Assembly (NCBI GenBank): GCA_016125385.1
Contig: WGLV01000038.1
Span: 1-43,394, forward strand
DNA: 43,394 nt
Direction of reading: 5' to 3'
DNA from: a bacterium
Lineage (GTDB): Bacteria > Hinthialibacterota > Hinthialibacteria > Hinthialibacterales > Hinthialibacteraceae
This document shows, piece by piece, positions 16,469 to 25,300 of the stretch. Under the pieces are notes generated by a model. That model did no database searches. It saw nothing but the letters and a program-made list of their open reading frames with translations, and was not told the DNA's origin. The position numbers and the translations under genes were made by a program. How positions within the stretch are numbered: the first letter of the stretch is position 1; each line of letters begins with the position of its first letter.

Positions 16469-17821
16469 TCAACGATCCGATTCAATGCCCTTTTCATTAA
16501 CGATCGCCGTCATTCCCTCTTCAACAAGGACTTCTCTTACCCATTCCGGAGCGCCGTTAGCGGTTCGAATCGTCATGCGGTACCTCCCAGGGGGACATGG
16601 AATCGTAAATTCCGGCCCAGTGAGGCACGCCTCATTCGTCCAGTCGATATCTCGAAATGCTTTTCCCAGGTTGGGGTCGCGCGTACTTCCCAGCCCTTCC
16701 AGGCGTACGATCAACGGCTCGCCTTGAGGTTCGTCCAGCGCACACTGAATATACGAAGGTTCATCCCACACCACGTTCATGATGTACTCATCGTATTTCA
16801 CCACTGCGGTATCGCGCTCTTGCGGCCGTCCAGGCGCATACGCCTTGATATCGAAGGCGCCATTGGGCATGGGCAGCATGACATAACCGTCAGCGTCGGG
16901 ATACGCGTTCAACCATTGGCCATCAACTTGTATCCGAATGGTGGCGCCGTCCACCGGTTTGCTGTTTCCATCCAGCGCTTCTCCCGTCATCCCTCCCACT
17001 TCTTCAGGCCGTAATACCCGGTTCACAATTCCGAAAGCGTATGCGGGTGAATCGCCTGGAGCCAGAAACCGGGCGAACGAAACCGTCGCCTCCGGTTCTA
17101 TGCTCACGCGTTCTCCAGGGACCGGAGCCCCGGGTTGAGCGATCCAGGCATAGGCGTATCCCGTTCGCATCGCGGGATCGACCGAGTCAACAATATGAAC
17201 ATCGCGCAACACTTTGGGATCGGTCACGCCGGCGACGATTTCTCCTGTCGGGATCGAAGCAGGTTGGACCCCCCGGTTCTCAACCGAGGTTGTGATTAAC
17301 ACGCCGCGCCATCGCGGCCGCAATTCGTACCGATACATGATGCGCAGATCGTTGCTGTGCGAGTTGACGATGACGCGCGCCACGCCGCCGTTCGGGTCGA
17401 TTTCCACTCCAATCGTCTCAACCGTCACGTCCAGCATCAGCGGAGCGAAAAGAACCAGTTCATCATGCCGCGACCGGCTCATCGCGAGATCGATAATACA
17501 ACCAGCATGAGGCTGCCCTTCCCCTGCGATCACCAGAGCGATATCCCCATTGCGGAGCGCCCAATCGCCGGTTGACCACTCGGCGGCTAAGCCTTGTGGA
17601 GCGTCTTCCCATTCGCTCGAACGAATCGCAAAAGCGGTGGCGGATTCCACCGCGAACACGGGGAATTCCGTCATCGTGATGATAGAATACGCAATGATGA
17701 GCGCTGAAATTGAATACGTGAAGAAAAAATGGAATAACGGAAGAGAACGCCGAACCACGCTCTGTACCGATAACGCCGGATCCTGTTTATAGATTGATTT
17801 CACGATTCTGATAATCATCAT
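16469..17821 (-). CDS. Secreted or anchored protein of unknown function with a carboxypeptidase-regulatory-like domain
   Basis: About 450 aa. The start is uncertain: paired ATGs at 17821/17818 lie inside the end of mgsA (35-base overlap), and a GTG at 17803 is also possible. A basic stretch and a hydrophobic run (LPLFHFFFTYSISALIIAYS) followed by AVES-A look like a signal peptide or anchor. The first about 250 mature residues are beta-rich and contain NGDIALVIAG and SVENRG-type phrases, reminiscent of carbohydrate-associated galactose-mutarotase-like folds, but I cannot name a family. A later segment (GMTGEALDGNSKPVDGATI ... YVMLPMPNGAFDIKAYAPG) is a carboxypeptidase-regulatory-like beta-sandwich. 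It may be co-transcribed with mgsA and the FG-GAP gene. Confidence 0.65.
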   Translation of the reverse strand: MMIIRIVKSIYKQDPALSVQSVVRRSLPLFHFFFTYSISALIIAYSIITMTEFPVFAVESATAFAIRSSEWEDAPQGLAAEWSTGDWALRNGDIALVIAGEGQPHAGCIIDLAMSRSRHDELVLFAPLMLDVTVETIGVEIDPNGGVARVIVNSHSNDLRIMYRYELRPRWRGVLITTSVENRGVQPASIPTGEIVAGVTDPKVLRDVHIVDSVDPAMRTGYAYAWIAQPGAPVPGERVSIEPEATVSFARFLAPGDSPAYAFGIVNRVLRPEEVGGMTGEALDGNSKPVDGATIRIQVDGQWLNAYPDADGYVMLPMPNGAFDIKAYAPGRPQERDTAVVKYDEYIMNVVWDEPSYIQCALDEPQGEPLIVRLEGLGSTRDPNLGKAFRDIDWTNEACLTGPEFTIPCPPGRYRMTIRTANGAPEWVREVLVEEGMTAIVNEKGIESDR

Positions 17822-18248
17822 AATCGGGCAGCACCCTGGCGTATTCCTGATGCATGAGCGGCGAAGAGAACATGAAGTCAGCCGACGCCCGGTTGCACGC
17901 AACCGGAATATTCCACACCGCCGCGAGCCGCAGCAGCGCCTTCACATCGGGGTCGTGAGGCTGCGATTCCAGTGGATCCCAGAAGAAAATTAGAAAATCG
18001 ATTTCGCATTCGGTAATCAGCGCGCCGATCTGCAGGTCGCCTCCGAGCGGACCGCTCTTGAAGCGGGTAACGTTGAGGCCAAGGTTTTCTTGCAGAAGCC
18101 GGCCCGTGGTCCCTGTGGCGAACAGACGGTTTTCAATCAGATGCTCCTTGTTCAATTCCGCCCATTCAAGCAGGTCGTCTTTTTTATTATCGTGAGCGAT
18201 TAGCGCAATCCGTTTTTTGGCGCCAATCACGATGGTCTTCTCACTCAT
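17787..18248 (-). CDS. mgsA: Methylglyoxal synthase
   Basis: 153 aa. It converts dihydroxyacetone phosphate to methylglyoxal plus phosphate, a bypass of lower glycolysis used when phosphate is low or sugar phosphates build up. I chose the ATG at 18248 because AAGGG lies 5 bases upstream and the family begins there. Visible residues are HDNKK (19-23), TGTTGRLL, SGPLGGD with Asp71, FFWDPL and PHDPDVKALLRLA with His98; both catalytic positions match E. coli numbering. The final motif is ASADF, where ATADF is more usual. It lies 44 bases after the FG-GAP gene and overlaps the next gene. Confidence 0.92.
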   Translation of the reverse strand: MSEKTIVIGAKKRIALIAHDNKKDDLLEWAELNKEHLIENRLFATGTTGRLLQENLGLNVTRFKSGPLGGDLQIGALITECEIDFLIFFWDPLESQPHDPDVKALLRLAAVWNIPVACNRASADFMFSSPLMHQEYARVLPDYDDYQNREINL

Positions 18249-18291
18249 ACTCGCCCTTTCTTTTCGCGGATTGCTCCAGATCGGTCTTCTT

Positions 18292-19524
18292 TTATTGTTG
18301 CCCCTGATTGATCCATACGTCGAGACGCGGCGTCTCCCAAGTGTAGGGTTTGTTGAGAATATCGAGGTCGCCGTCTCCATCCAGATCGGCCAGCCGGGCT
18401 TCATGCCACCCGTGTCCTTTGATCAGTTCGGTTTTGTTGAATTCGCCCTTGCCGTCGCCATATAAAATAAACGCGGTGGCGTTGGGGTTATCGGGTTCGG
18501 GTTTGTTGCTCCACTTGGCCATTTCCGCCATGAAGATATCGAGGTGACCGTCGCCATCGACGTCGCCCAGTTGCAGGCTGTGACCGTGAATCACATCGCG
18601 TCCGATCAGGTCGCGCGCCTGCCATGATTCCGTCTTCATGGGATCGCCCTTGCATTCATACAGTTTAACCGGACCGGAACCGTCGCCCGGCGAGATTACG
18701 ATTTCCGGGCATCCTCCCTCGATTAGATCGCCGCCAAAAATCAATCCGCCCGGCGAACCGAGATAAACCGCCTTGAACTTCCCGTCTCCCTCGTACTTGA
18801 ACCAGTAGCTGACGCCAAGAATGTCCTGAATCCCGTCTCCATCGACGTCGCAAGCCGACATGCCTTCAGCGTAAGGCAGTTTTTCGCTTTCAGCCCCTGA
18901 AAAAACTTCGGTCAACAGCCATGATTTCGCTTCGCGCGGGTTTTCAGGAATCTCGGCGAGGAACAGTTTTTTCGCCTGCTGGTTCCAGAACGCCAGTTGC
19001 ATGCCGCCATTGCCGAGGAAGTCGCCGAACGCCTGATCGTGATGTTGATGGGCCCCGCCCTGTTTGATGATTCGCCGCTTCCACGAAATGTCTGGATTGA
19101 AATCAGGTGAGGGGTTTTCCCACCACCACAACTGATCGCTCTGCCAGTCGCCGCCAAAGACCACATCAAGATCGCCGTCGCCATCAATGTCATACGCCGC
19201 CCCGCCCGCTTCAACGGTCAGGTATTCGTTTTCAATAACAATCCGCTTCCAGCCGTCGTCCACTCGCCTGAACCAGACCAGAGCGGGCGCCACCTGGCGG
19301 CAACTGATGATGAAATCATTGACGCCATCGCCGTCAAAATCCCCGATTAACGCTCCGGTCTGTTGCGTCGATTTTCCGGGGACCGGCAGATCGCCGTTTT
19401 TGCTGGTCAGGTGTTTCCATTTCACCGGCGCGGAGGCGGCGTCTATACAACATGTAAAGCATAGAACAATCGCAAGCGTTGCTGATGAAACGAACGAAAT
19501 GAAGGTGCGTTTTCGATTATTCAT
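18292..19524 (-). CDS. Secreted FG-GAP/VCBS repeat protein
   Basis: 410 aa with an N-terminal signal peptide (basic MNNRKR, hydrophobic core, cleavage near DAASA). Five Asp-rich calcium-binding loops of the form DxDGDGxxD are visible: DFDGDGVND, DIDGDGDLD, DVDGDGIQD, DVDGDGHLD and DLDGDGDLD. They are spaced along the chain as in a seven-bladed integrin-alpha-like propeller. Such proteins are usually extracellular and bind partners or polysaccharide; no catalytic domain is visible. First gene of a possible FG-GAP / mgsA / unknown transcript. Why a cytosolic enzyme (MgsA) would sit with secreted proteins is unclear. Confidence 0.85.
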   Translation of the reverse strand: MNNRKRTFISFVSSATLAIVLCFTCCIDAASAPVKWKHLTSKNGDLPVPGKSTQQTGALIGDFDGDGVNDFIISCRQVAPALVWFRRVDDGWKRIVIENEYLTVEAGGAAYDIDGDGDLDVVFGGDWQSDQLWWWENPSPDFNPDISWKRRIIKQGGAHQHHDQAFGDFLGNGGMQLAFWNQQAKKLFLAEIPENPREAKSWLLTEVFSGAESEKLPYAEGMSACDVDGDGIQDILGVSYWFKYEGDGKFKAVYLGSPGGLIFGGDLIEGGCPEIVISPGDGSGPVKLYECKGDPMKTESWQARDLIGRDVIHGHSLQLGDVDGDGHLDIFMAEMAKWSNKPEPDNPNATAFILYGDGKGEFNKTELIKGHGWHEARLADLDGDGDLDILNKPYTWETPRLDVWINQGQQ

Positions 19525-19615
19525 GAGGAGCCATCCCCTAAATCAAATATGATTTACACCGCTGCAACCATTGTAGGCATATCGCGCGCGGACGATAAAG
19601 GCGGGCGCCGAATGA

Positions 19616-19649
19616 GAAGCCCGTCCAGTGAATCATCCAGACGGGCTTC
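19616..19649 (-). terminator. Perfect 10-bp inverted repeat after the YceI gene
   Basis: GAAGCCCGTC (19616-19625) pairs with GACGGGCTTC (19640-19649) across a 14-base loop, just past the YceI stop. A clear T-run is missing on either strand, so it may be a weak or factor-assisted terminator. The rest of 19525-19680 shows nothing else. Confidence 0.45.
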
Positions 19650-19680
19650 GTTACTCGCTTAAGAGACATTCAATTTCAAA

Positions 19681-20310
19681 TTACGCGGTCGCCTCCGCGC
19701 TGAGGTCAAGTTTGATCACCACATCGTCGCGAATCAGATCGTCCGCCTTGCCGGGATACTTGATCTCGAAATCAAAGCGCTTGATAGCGAACTCTGCCCG
19801 CAGATAAAACGATCCCGCCTTCTTTTCGATCATGGCGGGAAAAGAAATTGTTTTGGTTACTCCGTGCAGAGTCAGGTCGCCGGTGACGGTGAATTCTTCT
19901 CCTGATTGTTGGATGGAGGAAACAGTAAAGACCGCTTCGGGGAAAGCCGCCACGTCGAAGAAATCCGCCGTCTGCAGATGCCCGGTCAACCGATCCGTAT
20001 CAGTCCAGACCGATTTCATATCGATGACCACTGAGCCTTCCGCCGTACTCACGTCATCCCCATCCACGTTAAAACCGCCCTTAAAGGTCTTGAAACCACC
20101 GTTGTGGCTGCCCGTGACCTTCGAACCGACGAAACCGATGCTCGAACCTTCAACAAACTGGTAGGCGTAATCACTCGATGCCGCCGGCGCGCTCTCTTTC
20201 GCCGCCATCACCGTCGCCTTAGGGACGCCGTCCGCCGGATTCGAACACGACATAAATCCCGCCAGACAAACCGTCAATCCAAACAATCCCAACCGTTCCA
20301 GAATTTTCAT
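19681..20310 (-). CDS. YceI-family periplasmic lipid-binding-like protein
   Basis: 209 aa from the ATG at 20310, which has AGGGA well placed upstream. A hydrophobic leader ends in GFMSCSNP; the Cys suggests a lipoprotein, although the lipobox (FMSC) is not canonical. The mature part has the YceI lipocalin-like pattern: GFVGSKVTGSHNGGFKTF, VVIDMKSVWTDTDRLTGHL, ADFFDVAAFPEAVFTV, TGDLTLHGVTKTISFPA and the closing DDVVIKLDLSA. Family members bind isoprenoid or fatty-acyl chains in the periplasm; their physiological role is largely open. It is 51 bases downstream of the esterase gene in the same direction, so the two may form an operon. Confidence 0.88.
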   Translation of the reverse strand: MKILERLGLFGLTVCLAGFMSCSNPADGVPKATVMAAKESAPAASSDYAYQFVEGSSIGFVGSKVTGSHNGGFKTFKGGFNVDGDDVSTAEGSVVIDMKSVWTDTDRLTGHLQTADFFDVAAFPEAVFTVSSIQQSGEEFTVTGDLTLHGVTKTISFPAMIEKKAGSFYLRAEFAIKRFDFEIKYPGKADDLIRDDVVIKLDLSAEATA

Positions 20311-20360
20311 ATTGTTCCCTCGCGTGATTGATATCGTAAAAACCAATTGATTTTACGCTC

Positions 20361-21299
20361 TCATTCAGTTGGCAAGTGATAATCGCGCCAGAGCCACCGC
20401 AGCGATTCAGGCAGAATGGCTCCCCCGTGATTCCCGTTATGCGCTCCCTGTCCATAAACGAATTTCACATCATATCCGCGATACATCAGCGCGGCGTACA
20501 TCGACTTGTTGCCCAGCGGCCAGTTGCCGTGTTCATTGTCAAGATCGTTTTCTCCATCCTGCATGAAGATGCGAATCGGGAGTTTTTCAGGATACTTTCG
20601 GATGATGCCGGGATACGCATCGCCGCCGCGAATATTGGTGAAACTCCCCACGTGAGTCAGAACCTTGCGAAACTGATCGGGCCGTTGCCACGCCACTGTA
20701 AACGCACAGATTCCCCCGCTGCTGATGCCGCAGATCGCATGACCGTCTGGATCGTCTGTGATTTTGTATTGTTTCTTCACCTCGGGCAGAATCTCGGTTA
20801 AGAGAAATTTCGCATAATCGCCGCTCAGTGTGTCATATTCAAAGCTGCGGTTTTCCGGTGCGGGTTCCCAGCCCGGCTTGGGCGGCAGTTCCGCTTTTTT
20901 GTGGCCCGGATCGATGAAGACGCCGATTGTAACCGGCATCGCTCCCTGCTGTATCAGGTTGTCGAACACCACCGGGACTCGAAAGTCGCCGTTTTCCCGG
21001 ATATACGCGTGTCCATCCTGGAATACCATCAGCGCGGCGGATTTGGTCCCGTCGTACTGCGCGGGGACGTACACGTAATAACGCCGAATGGTTCCCGGAA
21101 ACACCTGGCTGTCTTTCCAGACGTGCTCCGTAACCGCGCCTTTCGGTACGCCGTCATGCGCGAACGAATCGGGCCCCAATGGATATCTCAATTCGACTCT
21201 CGGCTCCTGTGAAAATGCGCTCTGCATGATCAGCGCCACCGCGATCAGACACAGCGCGGCTCTCCTGATATATACGGATAAATCAAATCCGGATTTCAT
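20361..21299 (-). CDS. Secreted alpha/beta-hydrolase esterase (enterochelin-esterase/esterase D-like)
   Basis: 312 aa from the ATG at 21299, preceded by AAGGGAGGAT. The signal peptide reads through ALCLIAVALIMQSAFSQ. The core has YYVYVPAQYDG, ALMVFQDGHAY, and ICGISSGGICAF with nucleophile Ser193 in GISSG. IFMQDGENDLDNEHGNW and GAHNGNHGG supply probable acid and His residues. This layout matches the putative esterase family of ferric-enterochelin esterase and feruloyl/acetyl-xylan (CE1-like) enzymes. Secretion and the carbohydrate-oriented neighbourhood favour a plant- or algal-polysaccharide ester substrate over a siderophore, by inference. Confidence 0.85.
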   Translation of the reverse strand: MKSGFDLSVYIRRAALCLIAVALIMQSAFSQEPRVELRYPLGPDSFAHDGVPKGAVTEHVWKDSQVFPGTIRRYYVYVPAQYDGTKSAALMVFQDGHAYIRENGDFRVPVVFDNLIQQGAMPVTIGVFIDPGHKKAELPPKPGWEPAPENRSFEYDTLSGDYAKFLLTEILPEVKKQYKITDDPDGHAICGISSGGICAFTVAWQRPDQFRKVLTHVGSFTNIRGGDAYPGIIRKYPEKLPIRIFMQDGENDLDNEHGNWPLGNKSMYAALMYRGYDVKFVYGQGAHNGNHGGAILPESLRWLWRDYHLPTE

Positions 21300-21690
21300 C
21301 GGTAATCCTCCCTTGGGGTTGAAAATCAATTGGATCATCAAATCTGATATGTACAGGAATCTGATCGAGCTGCATCGGGCAAGATGGAGTAAAGGCAAAA
21401 ACAATAATAATCACAAGAATAGTCAACTTTATAATTGCGATTGTTCCAATTTCATAAGAAATAAATACGCTGCCGGTTTTCCCACATCAGCGAACCATCA
21501 TCCTTGAAATTGTTGAAATCGCATGGATACACTATATTTATAGAATTGACCGGGTTATACAGGCTCAACGCATCAGTCGCACCGTTGGCCGTCCTCGACC
21601 TGATCGATGATGGATTATCGGCATAGAGTGGAGGAGCGATTGTCTCGAAAGCGCCTGAACGAAGGGAAGTTGTAACGAGGACGCCCCGGC
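21300..21690. other. Divergent intergenic region, no gene seen
   Basis: 391 bases between the divergent esterase and CrtO-like genes. It is AT-rich in its first half. A plus-strand promoter candidate is listed separately. On the minus strand TTGACT occurs about 115 bases before the esterase ATG, but no well-spaced -10 accompanies it. No convincing ORF or RNA gene was found. Confidence 0.4.
21510..21538 (+). promoter_or_regulatory. Candidate promoter for the CrtO-like / CotH genes
   Basis: TTGTTG (21510-21515), 17 bases, TATATT (21533-21538). The -10 is good (5 of 6) and the -35 weak (3 of 6). Transcription would start near 21545, leaving a leader of about 145 bases. Confidence 0.3.
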
Positions 21691-22290
21691 ATGTCTGATG
21701 ATTTCAGCGTGAAAAAACTTGGCGTTCAGGCGTACTGGAAGTGGCTCTCGCTCACTCTCATCTCAACAGCGCTGTCAGCCGCTGGTCTGATTGGAACGAT
21801 ATCGAACCCTGATCGCCGCCCGCTGATTTTTGTGGCATCGGCGTCATGGATCATCGTTTTGATCGTATCCGCGTTATCTCGCGATTTCCTGATCCGGATG
21901 GACCCGAGGCGGTTCCGATTCGCGGGCTGGGAACAAGATGGGCGATTTTACGACAATGTGGGCATCGCCGCATTTCACTGGCTGCTCTTGCACACATTTC
22001 TCGGTTGGTTGAGTCCAACGCTTAAATTGAGTTCCAGCCGATCCGGAGTCGAACGCCTCTTGCGAGAGATGAATTTCGCCGAGGGCGTGCATCTGATAGC
22101 CGGATTGATCACGCTTGGTCTCGCCGGGGGGAGCCTTGGCTCCGGGCATGAAATCGCCGGGTTGTATTTTTTTATCTCGGCGATCGTATTACATGCCTAT
22201 CCGCTGATGCTCCAGCGATGGAATCGGGGCCGCATCGCGCGGATGCTCCACAGGATCGATTCGCAGAGTGAAACAGTGCGATCCTGTTGA
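21691..22290 (+). CDS. CrtO-like integral membrane acyltransferase family protein
   Basis: 199 aa with hydrophobic segments near residues 18-36, 45-62, 92-107, 132-146 and 155-170. The pattern resembles the glycosyl-4,4'-diaponeurosporenoate acyltransferase (CrtO) family: a W-E-Q-D-G-R-F-Y-D motif near residue 80, FHWLLLHTFL after it, a conserved E..H pair in FAEGVHL, and the closing HAYPLMLQRWNRGRI, close to the family's N-x-P-x-x-x-QRYNR-R-L signature. No carotenoid genes are nearby, so the acceptor could be another glycolipid. The ribosome binding site is weak. It ends 66 bases before the CotH/LTD gene and may be co-transcribed with it. Confidence 0.6.
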   Translation: MSDDFSVKKLGVQAYWKWLSLTLISTALSAAGLIGTISNPDRRPLIFVASASWIIVLIVSALSRDFLIRMDPRRFRFAGWEQDGRFYDNVGIAAFHWLLLHTFLGWLSPTLKLSSSRSGVERLLREMNFAEGVHLIAGLITLGLAGGSLGSGHEIAGLYFFISAIVLHAYPLMLQRWNRGRIARMLHRIDSQSETVRSC

Positions 22291-22356
22291 GAATATATGA
22301 CTGAATTGATGACCGTATTTTGTGACCCACGGTAATTTTGAGTCAGGGGAGATTCA

Positions 22357-25300
22357 ATGCCTTGTAAACCTGTTTTGACGTACATCATTGGGTTATTCGC
22401 ATTCACAATCATTGTTTCATTATCCGTCCGCGCGGACGTCGTAATCAACGAAATTCATTACGACCCCGATCTCAGCACGGAATGGGTTGAGTTCATTGAA
22501 CTGTTCAATGATTCGGACGCCGCCGTCGACCTTTCCGGCTGGCGCATCGCCAACGCCGTCGACTTCACTTTTCCGCCGGGAATGTCCATTGCCGCCCACG
22601 GATTTCGGGTCGTCGCACAAGACCTTTCCGCCGTAAGGAACAAGTACGCCGTTCCAACGTCCGTCATGGCGGGGCCGTTTCAGGGCCGTCTCGCCAATGA
22701 AGGCGACAAGGTCGAATTGCATGACGCCCAGGGCAAGACGATAGACGAAGTCGATTACCAGCTCGGTTTTCCCTGGCCCACCACTGGCGACCCCATCCCG
22801 GCTAATTCATCTGGAACCAGCCACTCCATTCAGTTGGTAAACCCATCGTTCGACAACGATCTGGGCGGTTCATGGCGATCCGCGGCGCCCACGCCGGGCA
22901 AAGAAAATTCCGTCTTCGCGAACAATATCGCGCCGCAAATCCGTCAGGTCGAGCATTCTCCCAAACAGCCCAAATCAAACCAGCCGGTAACCGTCACCGC
23001 CAAAATCACCGACCCCGACGGCGTCGCTTCCGTCAATTTGCTGTATCAGATCGTCGATCCAGGCCACTATATCAAGCTCAGTGACGCGGAATATCAAAGC
23101 ACGTGGCAAACCGTCGCCATGCACGATGATGGTTCCAATGGAGACCTCATCGCGGGCGATTTTACTTACACCGTGATTCTGCCGCCCGAGTTACAGGTGC
23201 ACCGCCGCTTGATGCGCTATCTCATCACCGCATCGGATACACACGGTGAAACGGTCAAGGTTCCTTATGATGACGACCCCCAACCGAACTTCGCCTATTT
23301 TATTTATGACGGCGTTCCAGATTGGACCGGATCGGCCCGCCCCGGCCGTGAGCCGGAAGTGACTTACAGCGGCGATATGCTCAGTTCGGTTCCGGTTTAT
23401 CAGTTGATCTCCAGCAAGGATGAAGTCGAGCGCTGCACATGGATCGAACACCGCTCAGACAACGAATATCACTACATGGGGACCCTCGTGTATGACGGCG
23501 TGGTTTACGATCATGTCTGGTTCCGCGCTCGCGGCGGCGTCTGGCGCTATTCGATGGGCAAGAACATGTGGAAGTTCAACATGAATCGCGGCCATTACTT
23601 TCAGGCGAAAGACGACTACGGCCGCCCTTACGCCACCAAATGGAACAAGGTCAACCTCGGCGCCAACATCCAGCAGGCCGATTACCTCCATCGCGGCGAG
23701 CAGGGCATGTTTGAATCGGTGGGCTTCCGTTTGTTCAATATGGCGGGCATGGAAGCCTCAAACACCAACTTCGTCCATTTCCGCATCATTGATGAAGAAA
23801 GCGAAGTTGGAACCAATAACGCGGCTCACCCGCCCATGACCGATCGCGGAACTCAGTATGACGGCGATTTCTGGGGTCTGTACCTCGCGGTTGAACAAGT
23901 CGACGGCCGCTTTCTCGATGAACACGGCCTGCCGGACGGCAACCTCTACAAGATGGAGAACGGTTGGGGAGAGATTCGTAATCAGTCTCCTTATGGCGTC
24001 ACCGATTCATCCGACCTGCGCTCTTTCTTGTCAGGATATTCGCAGCGTCCATCCACACAATTCTGGAGAGACCAGACAAACCTCGATCGCTACTATAACT
24101 ATCGATCCATCGTTGAAAGCATTCATCAATACGACATCGCCAATGGCAAGAATTACTACTATTATCTGAACCCTGAAACCAACAAATGGTTCCAGATTCC
24201 CTGGGACCTTGATCTGACCTGGGCCGACAATATGTACGGCCAGGGAGACGACCCATTCAAGCAGGCGGGCATCCTCAATAACAATTCCATCGATCGCGAT
24301 TACCAGAACCGCATGCGCGAGATTCGCGACCTGCTTTACAATCCAGACCAGACCAACCAGTTGATTTACGAATACGCCCGTTTCATCTATAACCCTCATG
24401 GCGAGTCGTTCGTCGACGCCGACCGCGCCATGTGGGACTACCACTGGGTTATGGGAAATCAGGCCGCCAGCCGGGGGTATAACAATCCATCCAAATCCGG
24501 TCAGGGACGCTTCTATCAGATCGCCCCGACCCGCGACTTCCCCGGAATGCTGCAGATCATGAAAGATTACGTTCTCTCGCGCGGCGACTGGATCGACCGG
24601 CGTATCCTGGATAACGATATCAACGTTCCTGAAACGCCCGTCATTCTGTCGAAAAGCGATGATTTCAGCGTGAACAATCTGGTTTTTGAGACCAGTGAAT
24701 TCAGCCCCACCGCGTCAAACAGCTCGTTCGCGGCGATGAAATGGCGCATCGCCGAAGTCGAGCCTTTTTCTAAACCGTGGGATCCCGCCGACTCGGGTCC
24801 GCCGGGTTTCAATCTGTTGATTTCCGATAACGATCGCTGGAAGTACTTCAAAGGGACTCAGGAGCCGTCCGAACCGCGCACCGCATGGCGCGAACGCGAT
24901 TTTAACGACTCCAGCTGGCAGGCGGGCCCCGCCCCCATCGGTTATGGCGAAACCGTGATCCGCACCAATCTGGATGACATGCGCGGCGGATACACGACTT
25001 TTTATATGAGGAAGACGTTTACCGTCGATGACCTCAATAAAATAGGTCCGGTAACCGCATACATGCTGTACGACGATGGGTTCAACATGTGGATCAACGG
25101 CGTCCTCGTCGCCCAATCCAACGTCGATTCAGATGACTTGCCCTATGACGCGGTCGCCGAGCATCGCGAAAACACGAATTATGTTGAGGTTCCCCTTCCC
25201 GATCCCAGCGGCTATCTCGTCGAAGGAACCAACATCATCGCCATTCAGGTCGTCAATCAATATCTCAGCCAGAGTTCGGATTGCTTCATGGACCTCGCCC

